The notes below the pieces were generated by a model that was not told the origin of the DNA, ran no database searches, and saw nothing but the letters and a program-made list of their open reading frames with translations. The translations under genes and the position numbers were made by a program. From Myxococcales bacterium (GTDB lineage: Bacteria > Myxococcota > UBA727 > VGSZ01), in the NCBI GenBank assembly GCA_023248635.1, contig JAHFED010000063.1:1-33967 (forward strand): a stretch of 33,967 bases of DNA. The letters run 5' to 3'. Shown piece by piece: positions 26,139 to 33,432 of this stretch (position 1 is the stretch's first letter; each line of letters begins with the position of its first letter).

Positions 26139-26990
26139 TCAGGTCATTCCCTGGGCATTGAAAGCGGCGCCACCGGGGATGGTCTCCTTGAACAAATCGG
26201 CATCGTCCTGCCAAGCGACGTCGTCGCCGTCGACGATGTAGGCCACGAGCACGGTGCAATTGTCGTCGCCGCCGCGGGAGTTCGCCATGTCGATCAAAAT
26301 TTCGGGCACGCGATGCAAAAAGTTGTCGCTGATGACGTCGCACATCTCAGGATCGGTGACGAGATTGCACAGCCCGTCAGAGCACATCATGTAGGCGTCG
26401 CCGACTTTGACCTCGACGGCGATCATGTCGACTTCGACGTCGGCGTCGAAGCCCACCGAGCGGGTGATGATGTTCTTGAAACGGCTCTGTCGCGCCTGGG
26501 CTTCGGTGATGAGCCCCGCCTTGAGCTGCTCGTTGACCAGGGAGTGATCTTCGCTCAGCTGCAAGATGCGTCCGTCGCGCACGAGGTAGCAGCGGCTGTC
26601 GCCGACGTGGGCGACGAAGGCGTGGCGATCGTGAAAGAGCACCGACGTCGTCGTCGTTCCCATGCCCTGCAGCTCTCGCACCTGCTGGGACTTGGAGTAG
26701 ACGGCGTTGCAGGCCGCGCGCACGGCGTTGCTCAGCAGACGGGCAACGGGCGACTTCTCGATGCTGCCGTCGTGGTGGGTGTTGGGATCGATGGTGGCCT
26801 TCTCGCCGCGCACGGTCTTTTCAACGGTGCGCACCGAGATGCCCGAGGCCATTTCGCCGCCGGCGTGCCCACCCATGCCGTCGGCGACGACGAAGAGGTT
26901 GAGGTCGGGGGCGAGGAGGTAGCTGTCCTCGTTGTGGTCGCGCTTCATGCCGACGTCGGTGCTGCCCCAGGAGTAGATGCGGAACTTCAC
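26139..26990 (-). CDS. PP2C-type Ser/Thr protein phosphatase (Stp1/PrpC-like)
   Basis: The frame is open to 27152, but GTG at 26990 is preceded by GAGGTC (26995-27000) and places the conserved motif at the expected distance, giving 283 residues; the longer form would overlap the carbamoyltransferase gene. All PP2C metal motifs are present: KRDHNEDSY at 16-24, VVADGMGGHAGGE at 34-46 with D37, GMGTTTTSVLF near 109-119, HVGDSRCYLVRDG near 128-140, CSDGL at 203-207 with D205, and GGDDNC at 240-245. It should remove phosphate from Ser/Thr on proteins using Mn/Mg, opposing a Hanks-type kinase, though no kinase gene lies in the window. The extra 30 residues after the last motif are acidic. It converges on the gene at 24935 across 58 bp. 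Confidence 0.95.
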   Translation of the reverse strand: MKFRIYSWGSTDVGMKRDHNEDSYLLAPDLNLFVVADGMGGHAGGEMASGISVRTVEKTVRGEKATIDPNTHHDGSIEKSPVARLLSNAVRAACNAVYSKSQQVRELQGMGTTTTSVLFHDRHAFVAHVGDSRCYLVRDGRILQLSEDHSLVNEQLKAGLITEAQARQSRFKNIITRSVGFDADVEVDMIAVEVKVGDAYMMCSDGLCNLVTDPEMCDVISDNFLHRVPEILIDMANSRGGDDNCTVLVAYIVDGDDVAWQDDADLFKETIPGGAAFNAQGMT

Positions 26991-26994
26991 AGAT

Positions 26995-27000
26995 GACCTC
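26995..27000 (-). promoter_or_regulatory. Ribosome binding site for the PP2C gene
   Basis: On the minus strand GAGGTC lies four bases before the GTG start at 26990. It supports this start over the longer upstream frame. Confidence 0.65.
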
Positions 27001-27082
27001 GTCAACGCCGGTAGCCAGAGCACATGAGGAAACGCAGCATCGTGCGCAATTGTGCGGCCGTTCGCAAGGCAGCCCCCGTCGA

Positions 27083-27982
27083 TCAGGGGCCGAGCAGATG
27101 CTCGAGCAGGGCCTGTTGCACGGGAAGCCGGTTCTGCGCCTGCTGGAAGCACACCGAACGGGAGCCCTCCAGGACGTCGTCGGTGATCTCCTGCCCGCGG
27201 TGGGCCGGCAGGGAGTGCAGCACCGTGACGTCGTCGTCGGCCCGCTGCAGCAAGGCGTCATCGACGCAAAACCCCGGTGCCACCGGGCGCGACCAGGCGG
27301 CAGTTGAGACGACGTCGGCGCCCTCAATGGCGTCGCTGGGCGATCGGTGCAGCGAGACCCGAGCGCGAGCCTGGGCGCGCTTGAGCAGGTCAGCGTCGAC
27401 GTCGACGCCGACCGGGAGGGCGAGGCGCAGCTCCCAACCCGTGAGCAGGGCCAGGGCCAGGTAGCCCTGCGCGATGGCAACGCTGTCGCCGACGAAGCAG
27501 ACCTTGCTCTCGTAAGGACGCTCGCGGCGCTCGTAGAGGGTGAACAAGTCGGTGAGCACCTGGCAGGGGTGGTCGCGGTCGGACAAGCCGTTGACGACGG
27601 GGACGGCGGCGTGTCGCGCCAGCTCTTCGACGGTGGCGTGGGGCCCATGGGGGCGCACCACCAGGGCATCCAAGCTGCTGCCCAGCACCCGGGCGGTGTC
27701 GCGCAGCACTTCACCGGTATCGGCGCCCTCTGCCGGGGCACCCAGCCACAGGTCGCGGCCCTGCAACACGATGGTGGCTCCCCCCAGCAGCTTCACGCCG
27801 GCCTCGAAGCTGACGCGGGTGCGCGTCGACGGCTTCTCGAAGAGCATGCCGATGACCCGACCCGAGAGAGTGGGCGCGAGGCGTCGGGCGACGCGGTGGC
27901 GCTTGAGCTCCTGGGCCCGCAGCAGCAGGCCCTCAAGGGTCTTGAGGTCAACGACGTCGAGGGTGGTGCGCAGGTGTCTCAC
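27083..27982 (-). CDS. Ornithine carbamoyltransferase-like enzyme with altered acceptor motifs
   Basis: The GTG at 27982 overlaps the preceding gene's stop (GTGA) and gives 299 residues. The carbamoyl-phosphate half is intact: EKPSTRTRVSFE with STRTR at 52-56, DTARVLGS near 95 and HPCQVLTDLFTLY with HPCQ at 138-141. The half that binds the amino acceptor differs from ornithine enzymes. The usual GDxxNN loop reads GDSVAIAQ at 165-172, the DTWxSMG loop reads TAAWSRPVA, and the HCLPA motif reads HSLPAHRG at 256-263. It could be a divergent argF, or a paralogue that carbamoylates another amine, as N-acetyl- and N-succinylornithine enzymes do. No other arginine-synthesis gene is next to it. The upstream partner gene is a HEAT/cyclophilin lipoprotein, with no obvious metabolic link. 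Confidence 0.85.
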   Translation of the reverse strand: MRHLRTTLDVVDLKTLEGLLLRAQELKRHRVARRLAPTLSGRVIGMLFEKPSTRTRVSFEAGVKLLGGATIVLQGRDLWLGAPAEGADTGEVLRDTARVLGSSLDALVVRPHGPHATVEELARHAAVPVVNGLSDRDHPCQVLTDLFTLYERRERPYESKVCFVGDSVAIAQGYLALALLTGWELRLALPVGVDVDADLLKRAQARARVSLHRSPSDAIEGADVVSTAAWSRPVAPGFCVDDALLQRADDDVTVLHSLPAHRGQEITDDVLEGSRSVCFQQAQNRLPVQQALLEHLLGP

Positions 27983-30093
27983 CGGGCCGCCTTGCGCAGC
28001 GCGGTCGTGAGCTCGACCGAGAGCAGGAGGTCGTCCTTCTGCAGGGCATCCATGACGTCGTCGCCGTCGACGACGCGGGCGAAGAGGGTGTAGCGGCCGT
28101 CGAGATGGGGCTGGTGCGAGTGGGTCAGGAAAAACTGGCTGCCGCCGGTGTCTTTGCCGGCGGTGGCCATGCCGACGGCGCCGCGGGTGTAGGGGGCGTC
28201 GCTGTTTTCGCAAGGCAGCGTGAAGCCGGGGCCGCCGGAGCCGTCGCCGCGGGGGTCACCGCCCTGAGAGACGAAGTCGGCGATGACGCGGTGAAAGGGG
28301 GTGCCGTTGAAGGTGCCCTTGGCCGCAAGGTCGGCGAAGCTCTTGACCGTGCGAGGAGCAAGCTCTCGTTCAAAGGCAATCAGGATGTCGCCGCGCGAGG
28401 TGTGCAGGAGGGCGGCGACGGGCAACTTGCCGAAGGCGACCTCGGGCAGGGCCAAGGCTCGCGGCCCCGGTGCTCGTTCGCCGGCGGGGACGTCTTTGGC
28501 GGCGTCTCTGACCCGCGCATCGGAGTGCGAAAGCAAGGTGTCGCGCAGCGCTTGCATCGTCGGCCCCGGGCGTGTGCGGGTGAGGGCGGCGAGGGCCAGC
28601 AGAGGCTCGGTGTGCTCGAAGTCGGTGCCACCCAGAAAGCGCTGCACGGACTGCGAGATGGTGCGATCCTGCAGCACGTCGGCGTTTTTTCCGTCGACGA
28701 AGCACTCCAGCAGGGCCGATGACACGCCTGGGTCGGGCTCGTCGATCAAGCGGGCGGCAGCGACGTCGGCGGCGGCGAAGGTGGGGTCGGCGCACACGAC
28801 GGAGGCAGCGGCCATGCGCACGCGGATGTTCTCGCTCCTGAAGAACTCGCCGGCGGCCTTGGCCTTCTCGGGCGACGGGGTGCGCGCGTGTTCGATGGCG
28901 GTCAGCGCCATTTTCTGCTGGAACTCCGGGGGCTGGCCCTGGCTGCAGGTCTCGACCGCATCGTCGTCGCCGCCGAGGACTTCGATGGCCGCGGCGCAGC
29001 TGCAGCGCGCCTGCAGGCTGTCGGCACCCGTCAGGCCCGCCACCGCCGCCGTCACCGCCGGCAAGGCCGTGGGTGCGCCGATGTCGGCGAGGAGGAGGCA
29101 GGCCTCGGTGACGACGTGCCGCTGGCCCTTGCCCACGGCGGCGGTCAGCACCGCAGGGATGAGGTCAGCGTTGCGATCGGCCCTGACAGCGGTCGCCCGC
29201 AGCGCCTCGATCTGCACCCGCCAATCGGGATCGTCGAGCAGCGTGGGCAAGGCGCTGTCGGCGACGGCGGGACCAGCGGCGGCCATCGAGCGCGCCAAGA
29301 AAATGCGCGTCTGGGGGCCGCCCGTCAGGGCAGCGTCGACGGCGTCTTTGGGCAGGACCAGCTTTTGGCGGAAGGCGGCGTAGGCGGCGGCGGCCCGAAC
29401 GTCGTCGTCAGCGTCGGCGAGACCAATGGCGACGGAGGCCAGCACCCCGGCGTCGTCTTTGCGCGAGGCCTGGCGCCGCGCCCCCGAGACCCCGATGGCA
29501 AAGAGGGCTTCCCGCCGCTCTGCCGCGCTCGTCCCTGTGGCAAGGGGCACCAAGGCATCCAGACCACTGCGCGATCCGATTCTGCCCAGCGCGCGGATGA
29601 GCGCGAGCCGCGCTTGGAGATCCCGCTCGGCGCTCAGGGCGGCGGTGAGGGCGGTCTCGATGTTCTGCCGTTGGGTCTCGTGGGACGGCCTCTTGGGATC
29701 GATGGCCAGGTCGAGCTGGCCGGCGGCGAAGGCAGCCCCGCGGCGCACGGCGGCGTCTTTGTCCTTGAGCGCACCCAGGATGGGTTCGACGGCATCGAGA
29801 CGTTCCAGACGGCCCAGCGCCAACACCGTGCGAGCGCGCAGCTCGGCGTCGCTGTTGGCAAGCCCCGGCCCGAGGTCCGCCGCCGCCGCCCGCGCACCCT
29901 CTCGCTGGATGATGGTTGCCTTGTCGATGTCGCCCTCGTCGCGTCGTCCCGCGCCTGTTCCCCTGGATGCGGGACACGCTGCGACAAGGAGCGGCACGAG
30001 CAGCCAACCCAGGGTCCGCAGGCGCTGGCGTCTGGCGGTGATGACGTTCGGGGCGACGCGGGGCGGGGAAGGGGAGCACTTCGAGGCAGACAT
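27979..30093 (-). CDS. HEAT-repeat lipoprotein with C-terminal cyclophilin domain
   Basis: The chosen ATG at 30093 gives 704 residues; the frame is open far upstream only because the palindrome array has no stops. A lipoprotein signal LLVPLLVAAC places the lipid on C40. Residues about 60-530 form HEAT-like helical repeats (DAELRARTVLALGRLERLDA, KDAAVRRGAAFAAGQLDL, DADDDVRAAAAYAAFRQ). Residues about 545-700 are a cyclophilin-type peptidyl-prolyl isomerase: GTPFHRVIADFVSQGGDPRG, then GSQFFLTHSHQPHLDGRYTL and FARVVDGDDVMDAL, including the FHR and Q-x-F positions of the active site. It would face the periplasm and may help fold or assemble envelope proteins, using the HEAT part to hold clients. 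The start has weak ribosome-binding sequence. The stop overlaps the carbamoyltransferase start, so they are coupled. Confidence 0.9.
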   Translation of the reverse strand: MSASKCSPSPPRVAPNVITARRQRLRTLGWLLVPLLVAACPASRGTGAGRRDEGDIDKATIIQREGARAAAADLGPGLANSDAELRARTVLALGRLERLDAVEPILGALKDKDAAVRRGAAFAAGQLDLAIDPKRPSHETQRQNIETALTAALSAERDLQARLALIRALGRIGSRSGLDALVPLATGTSAAERREALFAIGVSGARRQASRKDDAGVLASVAIGLADADDDVRAAAAYAAFRQKLVLPKDAVDAALTGGPQTRIFLARSMAAAGPAVADSALPTLLDDPDWRVQIEALRATAVRADRNADLIPAVLTAAVGKGQRHVVTEACLLLADIGAPTALPAVTAAVAGLTGADSLQARCSCAAAIEVLGGDDDAVETCSQGQPPEFQQKMALTAIEHARTPSPEKAKAAGEFFRSENIRVRMAAASVVCADPTFAAADVAAARLIDEPDPGVSSALLECFVDGKNADVLQDRTISQSVQRFLGGTDFEHTEPLLALAALTRTRPGPTMQALRDTLLSHSDARVRDAAKDVPAGERAPGPRALALPEVAFGKLPVAALLHTSRGDILIAFERELAPRTVKSFADLAAKGTFNGTPFHRVIADFVSQGGDPRGDGSGGPGFTLPCENSDAPYTRGAVGMATAGKDTGGSQFFLTHSHQPHLDGRYTLFARVVDGDDVMDALQKDDLLLSVELTTALRKAAR

Positions 30094-30160
30094 GGTGACG
30101 CCGTCGTTACCAGAGATTCGCCCCCGGCGTCGGAAGTCTTGGCGTTTGAAGTGCCCATGG

Positions 30161-30499
30161 CTTGAGCCGCTGGCACAGCTCAAAGGGCTTCCTGCTTTGC
30201 GCCGTTGGCACGGCGCAAAGTGCTTCCTGCTTTGCGCCGTTGGCACGGCGCAAAGTGCTTCCTGCTTTGCGCCGTTGGCACGGCGCAAAGTGCTTCCTGC
30301 CTTGCGCCGTTGGCACGGCGCAAAGTGCTTCCTGCTTTGCGCCGTTGGCACGGCGCAAAGTGCTTCCTGCTTTGCGCCGTTGGCACGGCGCAAAGTGCTT
30401 CCTGCTTTGCGCCGTTGGCACGGCGCAAAGTGCTTCCTGCCTTGCGCCGTTGGCACGGCGCAAAGTGCTTCCTGCTTTGCGCCGTTGGCACGGCGCAAA
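30161..30499. repeat. Ten-unit array of a 35-bp palindrome with TGGC loop
   Basis: The 418 bp between the genes at 30093 and 30512 contains no gene but holds ten units at an exact 35-bp period (starts at 30161, 30196, 30231 and so on to 30476). Each unit is a hairpin TTTGCGCCGT, loop TGGC, ACGGCGCAAA, followed by the spacer GTGCTTCCTGC. Inner units pair over 11 bp. The first unit is a variant (CTTGAGCCGC, TGGC, ACAGCTCAAA; spacer GGGCTTCCTGC). Units 4 and 8 of the nine regular copies share a T-to-C change at their first base. Such an array could cap or stabilise mRNA, stop transcription, or be a REP-like element. Open frames within it on both strands are artefacts of the repeat. Confidence 0.97.
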
Positions 30500-30511
30500 C
30501 AACAGAACGCA

Positions 30512-31345
30512 TTATTCCAGGCGATCGGGATCCGCGGCGTCGAGGGCCGCCTTCAAGACGGCGGGGTCACCGAGTGCTTCCTGCAGCAGACGGGCAAGCA
30601 CCATCAAGTTGGGGCGGTTGCCGATGGCGACGAACATGCCGGCTTCGGAGTCGAAGCTGATCTGTTCGGCGAGGTCGGGACGGCGCAAGCGCACCAACGA
30701 ATCGGCGACGGCCTCCCAGGTGTACCCGCCCCCCTCGAGGCCCCGCTCCTGAAAGAGCGCGACTTCGGGCATTTTGAAATCATCGAAACACAAAGAGAAG
30801 CGGCCTTCGCCGTGATCGACCAGGCGGCAGGGAGCGACGTCGTCGTCGTCTTCAACCCCGCGGATTTCCCCCTCGGAGCGCAAGCCCCCGTCGTTGGCTT
30901 CGTCCATCTGCTCAGAGGTGACGGCGTGGGCGAGGGCGTCGCCGCCCTGGTAGGCCGTCGTCAAGGACGCCAGGTCGACGGGCTTTTTGCGCGCGGGCAG
31001 CGGAATGACCTGCGCCTCCGCCGGGGCGGGAGCCGGGCTCTGCGGCCTCACGCTCTTCTTCGGGGCCTTCGTTGGAGCCGTCGCCATCTTGGCGGTCTTC
31101 TTGGCGGTCTTCTTGGCGGTCTTCTTGGCGGTCTTCTTGGCGGTCTTCTTGGCGGTCTTCTTGGCGGTCTTCTTGGCGGTCTTCTTCGCGGTCTTCTTCG
31201 CGGTCTTCTTCGCGGTCTTTTTCGCGGTCTTCTGCACGGTCTTCTTCGCCCTCTTCTTGCTGACGGTCTTCCCCTTGCCTCCTGCCTTGGGCTTGGGGGC
31301 GGATTTCGTCGTCGACTTTTTCTTCTTCTTCTTCTTCGTCGCCAT
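30512..31345 (-). CDS. Histone-H1-like basic protein with Imm51-like C-terminal domain
   Basis: The 277-residue protein starts MATKKKKKKKSTTKSAPKPK, then has about thirteen KKTA/QKTA repeats, a highly basic tail like histone H1 or bacterial H1-like nucleoid proteins. A Pro/Ala linker follows (APTKAPKKSVRPQSPAPAPA). The C-terminal 104 residues are a folded, acidic-to-neutral domain: HGEGRFSLCFDDF, GLEGGGYTWEAVADSLV, FDSEAGMFVAIGN, LMVLARLLQEALGDPAVL. This pattern resembles the Imm51 family of immunity proteins (GY-x-WE followed by FD-x-EAGMF). ATG at 31345 has GAGGAGA upstream (31351-31358). The protein may bind DNA through its tail; the role of the C-terminal domain is unknown. The fusion has no toxin gene beside it in the window. 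Confidence 0.85.
   Translation of the reverse strand: MATKKKKKKKSTTKSAPKPKAGGKGKTVSKKRAKKTVQKTAKKTAKKTAKKTAKKTAKKTAKKTAKKTAKKTAKKTAKKTAKKTAKMATAPTKAPKKSVRPQSPAPAPAEAQVIPLPARKKPVDLASLTTAYQGGDALAHAVTSEQMDEANDGGLRSEGEIRGVEDDDDVAPCRLVDHGEGRFSLCFDDFKMPEVALFQERGLEGGGYTWEAVADSLVRLRRPDLAEQISFDSEAGMFVAIGNRPNLMVLARLLQEALGDPAVLKAALDAADPDRLE
31087..31255 (-). repeat. 12-bp coding minisatellite (Lys-Lys-Thr-Ala)
   Basis: Read on the plus strand, a 12-bp unit CTTGGCGGTCTT is repeated, changing to CTTCGCGGTCTT in the last part. It encodes KKTA units in the H1-like tail. Unit number may change without breaking the frame. Confidence 0.93.
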
Positions 31346-31350
31346 GGAAT

Positions 31351-31358
31351 CTCCTCAG
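31351..31358 (-). promoter_or_regulatory. Ribosome binding site for the H1-like gene
   Basis: CTGAGGAG on the minus strand lies just upstream of the ATG at 31345, a strong Shine-Dalgarno. Confidence 0.75.
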
Positions 31359-31399
31359 CAGGGGGTGTCGATGCATCGCCGGGCCAGGCCCTACCGCGG

Positions 31400-32128
31400 C
31401 TACTGGGCGGCTTCGAGTGCTTCTTCGTCGTCGAGGTCGCTGGCCGCGGCGCGGGCGACGGCGGGGTCTTCGAGGGGTGCAGTGGCGACCAGAGCGCGCT
31501 CCAGGGCTTCGAAGACGTCGCGGACGGCGCCGTCGCCCAAGACGGAGCGCAGGGCCATCAGGTTGCGTTCCGCATTCTTGCGATAGCGCTGGACCATGCG
31601 CAGACCCTTGGGCATCGGCACCACGCAGGCCACGCGGTGATCGCGGCGGTCCCGCTGTTTTTCGACCAGGCCGAGGCGGGCCAGCTTGTCCACCAACACC
31701 GACGTCGTCGATTGGGCGAAGCCCAGGATCTCCTTGAGCTCGGTGACGCTGGCCTGGCCGCGGGCGGCGAGAAAAGAGAGCGCGTGGTACTGCGTCAAGG
31801 TCAGCTCGCTGCGTGGGCCACCGCGGCTCAGCGGCTTGATGAGACGACGCTGCAAGAGCGCGATGCACTGCTCGGCGCGCACGAAGGGTTCGCCGTCGAT
31901 GTGCGGGCTCGTGGGGTCGACGTGCAGGGGAGCGCCCGCCGACGCACCCAGGGCTCCGAGTGCAGGACGGTGGGCCGCGATCGAAGTGCCGATGCTCGAA
32001 GCGTGGCGGTTCACGGAGCCGATGTTTGAGCCGTTGGCCGGCGCAGGTGGCGTCTCCACCAGGTAGCGGGTCGTCGACGTCGCCTTCTTCGAGAGCGTCG
32101 CCACCGTGCCTTTGCCGTGCACATTCAT
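31400..32128 (-). CDS. MarR-family transcriptional regulator with long N-terminal extension
   Basis: With the ATG at 32128, preceded by GAGGTGG, the protein has 242 residues; typical MarR proteins have about 140-160. The winged helix is at about residues 80-200: LTLTQYHALSFLAARGQASV, TELKEILGFAQSTTSVLVDK and the wing LARLGLVEKQRDRRDHRVAC. The first 80 residues are low complexity (Ala, Ser, Gly, Pro) with no clear domain and could be non-conserved or regulatory. An internal start nearer the winged helix is possible. A 16-bp hairpin lies 22 bp upstream of the start, likely in the leader. It is followed on the same strand by the H1-like gene across 54 bp, so the two may be co-transcribed. The ligand and targets are unknown. 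Confidence 0.88.
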   Translation of the reverse strand: MNVHGKGTVATLSKKATSTTRYLVETPPAPANGSNIGSVNRHASSIGTSIAAHRPALGALGASAGAPLHVDPTSPHIDGEPFVRAEQCIALLQRRLIKPLSRGGPRSELTLTQYHALSFLAARGQASVTELKEILGFAQSTTSVLVDKLARLGLVEKQRDRRDHRVACVVPMPKGLRMVQRYRKNAERNLMALRSVLGDGAVRDVFEALERALVATAPLEDPAVARAAASDLDDEEALEAAQ

Positions 32129-32149
32129 TCTGGCCACCTCAACGTGCTT

Positions 32150-32185
32150 CCCGCTCTTGAGCCGTTGGCACGGCTCAAGAGCGGG
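32150..32185. repeat. 16-bp-stem TGGC-loop palindrome upstream of the MarR gene
   Basis: The arms CCCGCTCTTGAGCCGT (32150-32165) and ACGGCTCAAGAGCGGG (32170-32185) pair perfectly around the loop TGGC. The preceding GTGCTTCC matches the spacer of the 35-bp array at 30161. The stem differs from the array unit at several positions, but each change is matched on the other arm. It lies between the divergent MarR and AstA genes and may act in the MarR leader. Confidence 0.92.
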
Positions 32186-32356
32186 AGCGAACAAAACCTG
32201 GAAGCGTGAACACTGTCAAGCGCACTTGCGCAGACTCCGTGTCGTTGCGCGATCGACCGATGCGGCGTCATCGCCCACCCGTGAGGCTCTCCTTCGGTTG
32301 ACAGCAGGGTGGCGAGGGGCGAGTGCAAGCTTCACAGGCAGACGCCCGAGGGATCC

Positions 32357-33427
32357 ATGTTCGTCATCCGCGACGCCCGCATGGACGACCTGCCTGGCCT
32401 CGAGCGCTTGGCCGCCGTCCTCAACACCGTCAACCTGCCCAACGACAAAGAAGCCTTGCAGGAGCTGCTCGATCTTTCGGAGCGCAGCTTCTCGGGTCGT
32501 GTGCGCAGCCCCCTGCGCCGCGAGTACTTGTTCGTGATGGAGGATCTGGCGACGGGTGTGCTGGCTGGGACGAGTCAGATCATCGCCCAACACGGCACGC
32601 GCGAAGCCCCCCACATCTACTTCGATGTCCTCGACGAGGAGCGCTACTCCCAGACCATCGATCGCCATTTTCGACACAAAGTGCTGCGCCTCGGCTTCGA
32701 CTACGACGGACCCACCGAGATTGGCGGGCTGGTCCTGGATCCCGAGTTTCGCCGCGCCCCGGGCAAGCTCGGCAAGCAACTCTCTTATGTGCGCTTCGTG
32801 TTCATCGCCATGCACCGGACGTGGTTTCGGCAGCGCGTGCTCGCCGAGCTCTTGCCCCCCCTCGGTGAAGGGGGGCGTTCGGTGTTGTGGGAGGCGCTCG
32901 GACATCGCTTCACCGGCCTCAGCTACCTCGAGGCCGACCGCATTTCGAAAAACAACAAAGAGTTCATCAAGGGGCTCTTTCCCACCGGACACATCTACGC
33001 CTCCTTGCTGGACCCCGCGGCGCAGAAGGTCATCGGGGAAGTCGGTCCGAGCACCGAGGGGGTGAAGAAGATGCTGACGGCGGTGGGCTTTCATCCCCTC
33101 GGCCGCATCGATCCCTTCGACGGTGGACCGCATTTCGAAGCCAACGTCGACGAGGTGTGGCCCATCACCAAGACCCACCAGGGAACGGCCGCCATCGTCG
33201 ATCTGGCGACGCTCAGCGATGCACCTGGCGAGTCCTGCGAGGGCCTGGTCGCCATCGAGCGCCGCAAGAGCAAGACGGAGGCGTCGGCGACCTTCCGCTG
33301 CGTCTCCACCGAATTCGGCGAGAGCGGCCCCACCATCCAGGTGCCCCGAGAGGCGGCGGCGGCGCTGCAAATCCAAGAAGGCGACGACGTCTGGGCCTTG
33401 GCTGTGGCTCGCCACACCCGTCTTTGA
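32357..33427 (+). CDS. astA: Arginine/ornithine N-succinyltransferase (AstA-like)
   Basis: With the ATG at 32357 the protein has 356 residues, close to the family's 340-345. It begins MFVIRDARMDDLPGLERLAA, the GNAT-like first strand of AstA/AruF/AruG. Other family stretches are LPNDKEALQELLDLSERSFSG, the core GPTEIGGLVLDPEFR, ELLPPLGEGGRSVLWEALG, GHRFTGLSYLEADR and EFIKGLFPTGHIYASLL. The enzyme transfers succinate from succinyl-CoA to the alpha-amino group of arginine, the first step of the AST degradation pathway. No astB, astC, astD or astE is seen in the window, so the pathway genes would lie elsewhere or this enzyme works alone. An open frame upstream to 32309 exists but the domain begins at the chosen ATG. 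It is divergent from the MarR gene, which might control it. Confidence 0.93.
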   Translation: MFVIRDARMDDLPGLERLAAVLNTVNLPNDKEALQELLDLSERSFSGRVRSPLRREYLFVMEDLATGVLAGTSQIIAQHGTREAPHIYFDVLDEERYSQTIDRHFRHKVLRLGFDYDGPTEIGGLVLDPEFRRAPGKLGKQLSYVRFVFIAMHRTWFRQRVLAELLPPLGEGGRSVLWEALGHRFTGLSYLEADRISKNNKEFIKGLFPTGHIYASLLDPAAQKVIGEVGPSTEGVKKMLTAVGFHPLGRIDPFDGGPHFEANVDEVWPITKTHQGTAAIVDLATLSDAPGESCEGLVAIERRKSKTEASATFRCVSTEFGESGPTIQVPREAAAALQIQEGDDVWALAVARHTRL

Positions 33428-33432
33428 GCACA

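Noticed and set aside
30161-30499. CRISPR array
   Set aside because: The unit and the sequence between palindromes are both constant; there are no variable spacers and no cas genes.
30161-30499. Sigma-54 promoters in each repeat unit (TGGCACG resembles the -24 box)
   Set aside because: The base positions expected for the -12 TTGC box read AAAG in every unit, so the match is only to the -24 half and arises from the palindrome.
30107-30512. Long open frames on both strands across the array
   Set aside because: A 35-bp repeat without stops leaves several frames open; the peptides are just the repeat translated and have no start context.
30573-30583. Array spacer GTGCTTCCTGC inside the H1-like gene as an inserted repeat remnant
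   Set aside because: It encodes ordinary helix residues (QEAL) in the Imm51-like domain and no palindrome accompanies it, so chance is the simpler explanation.
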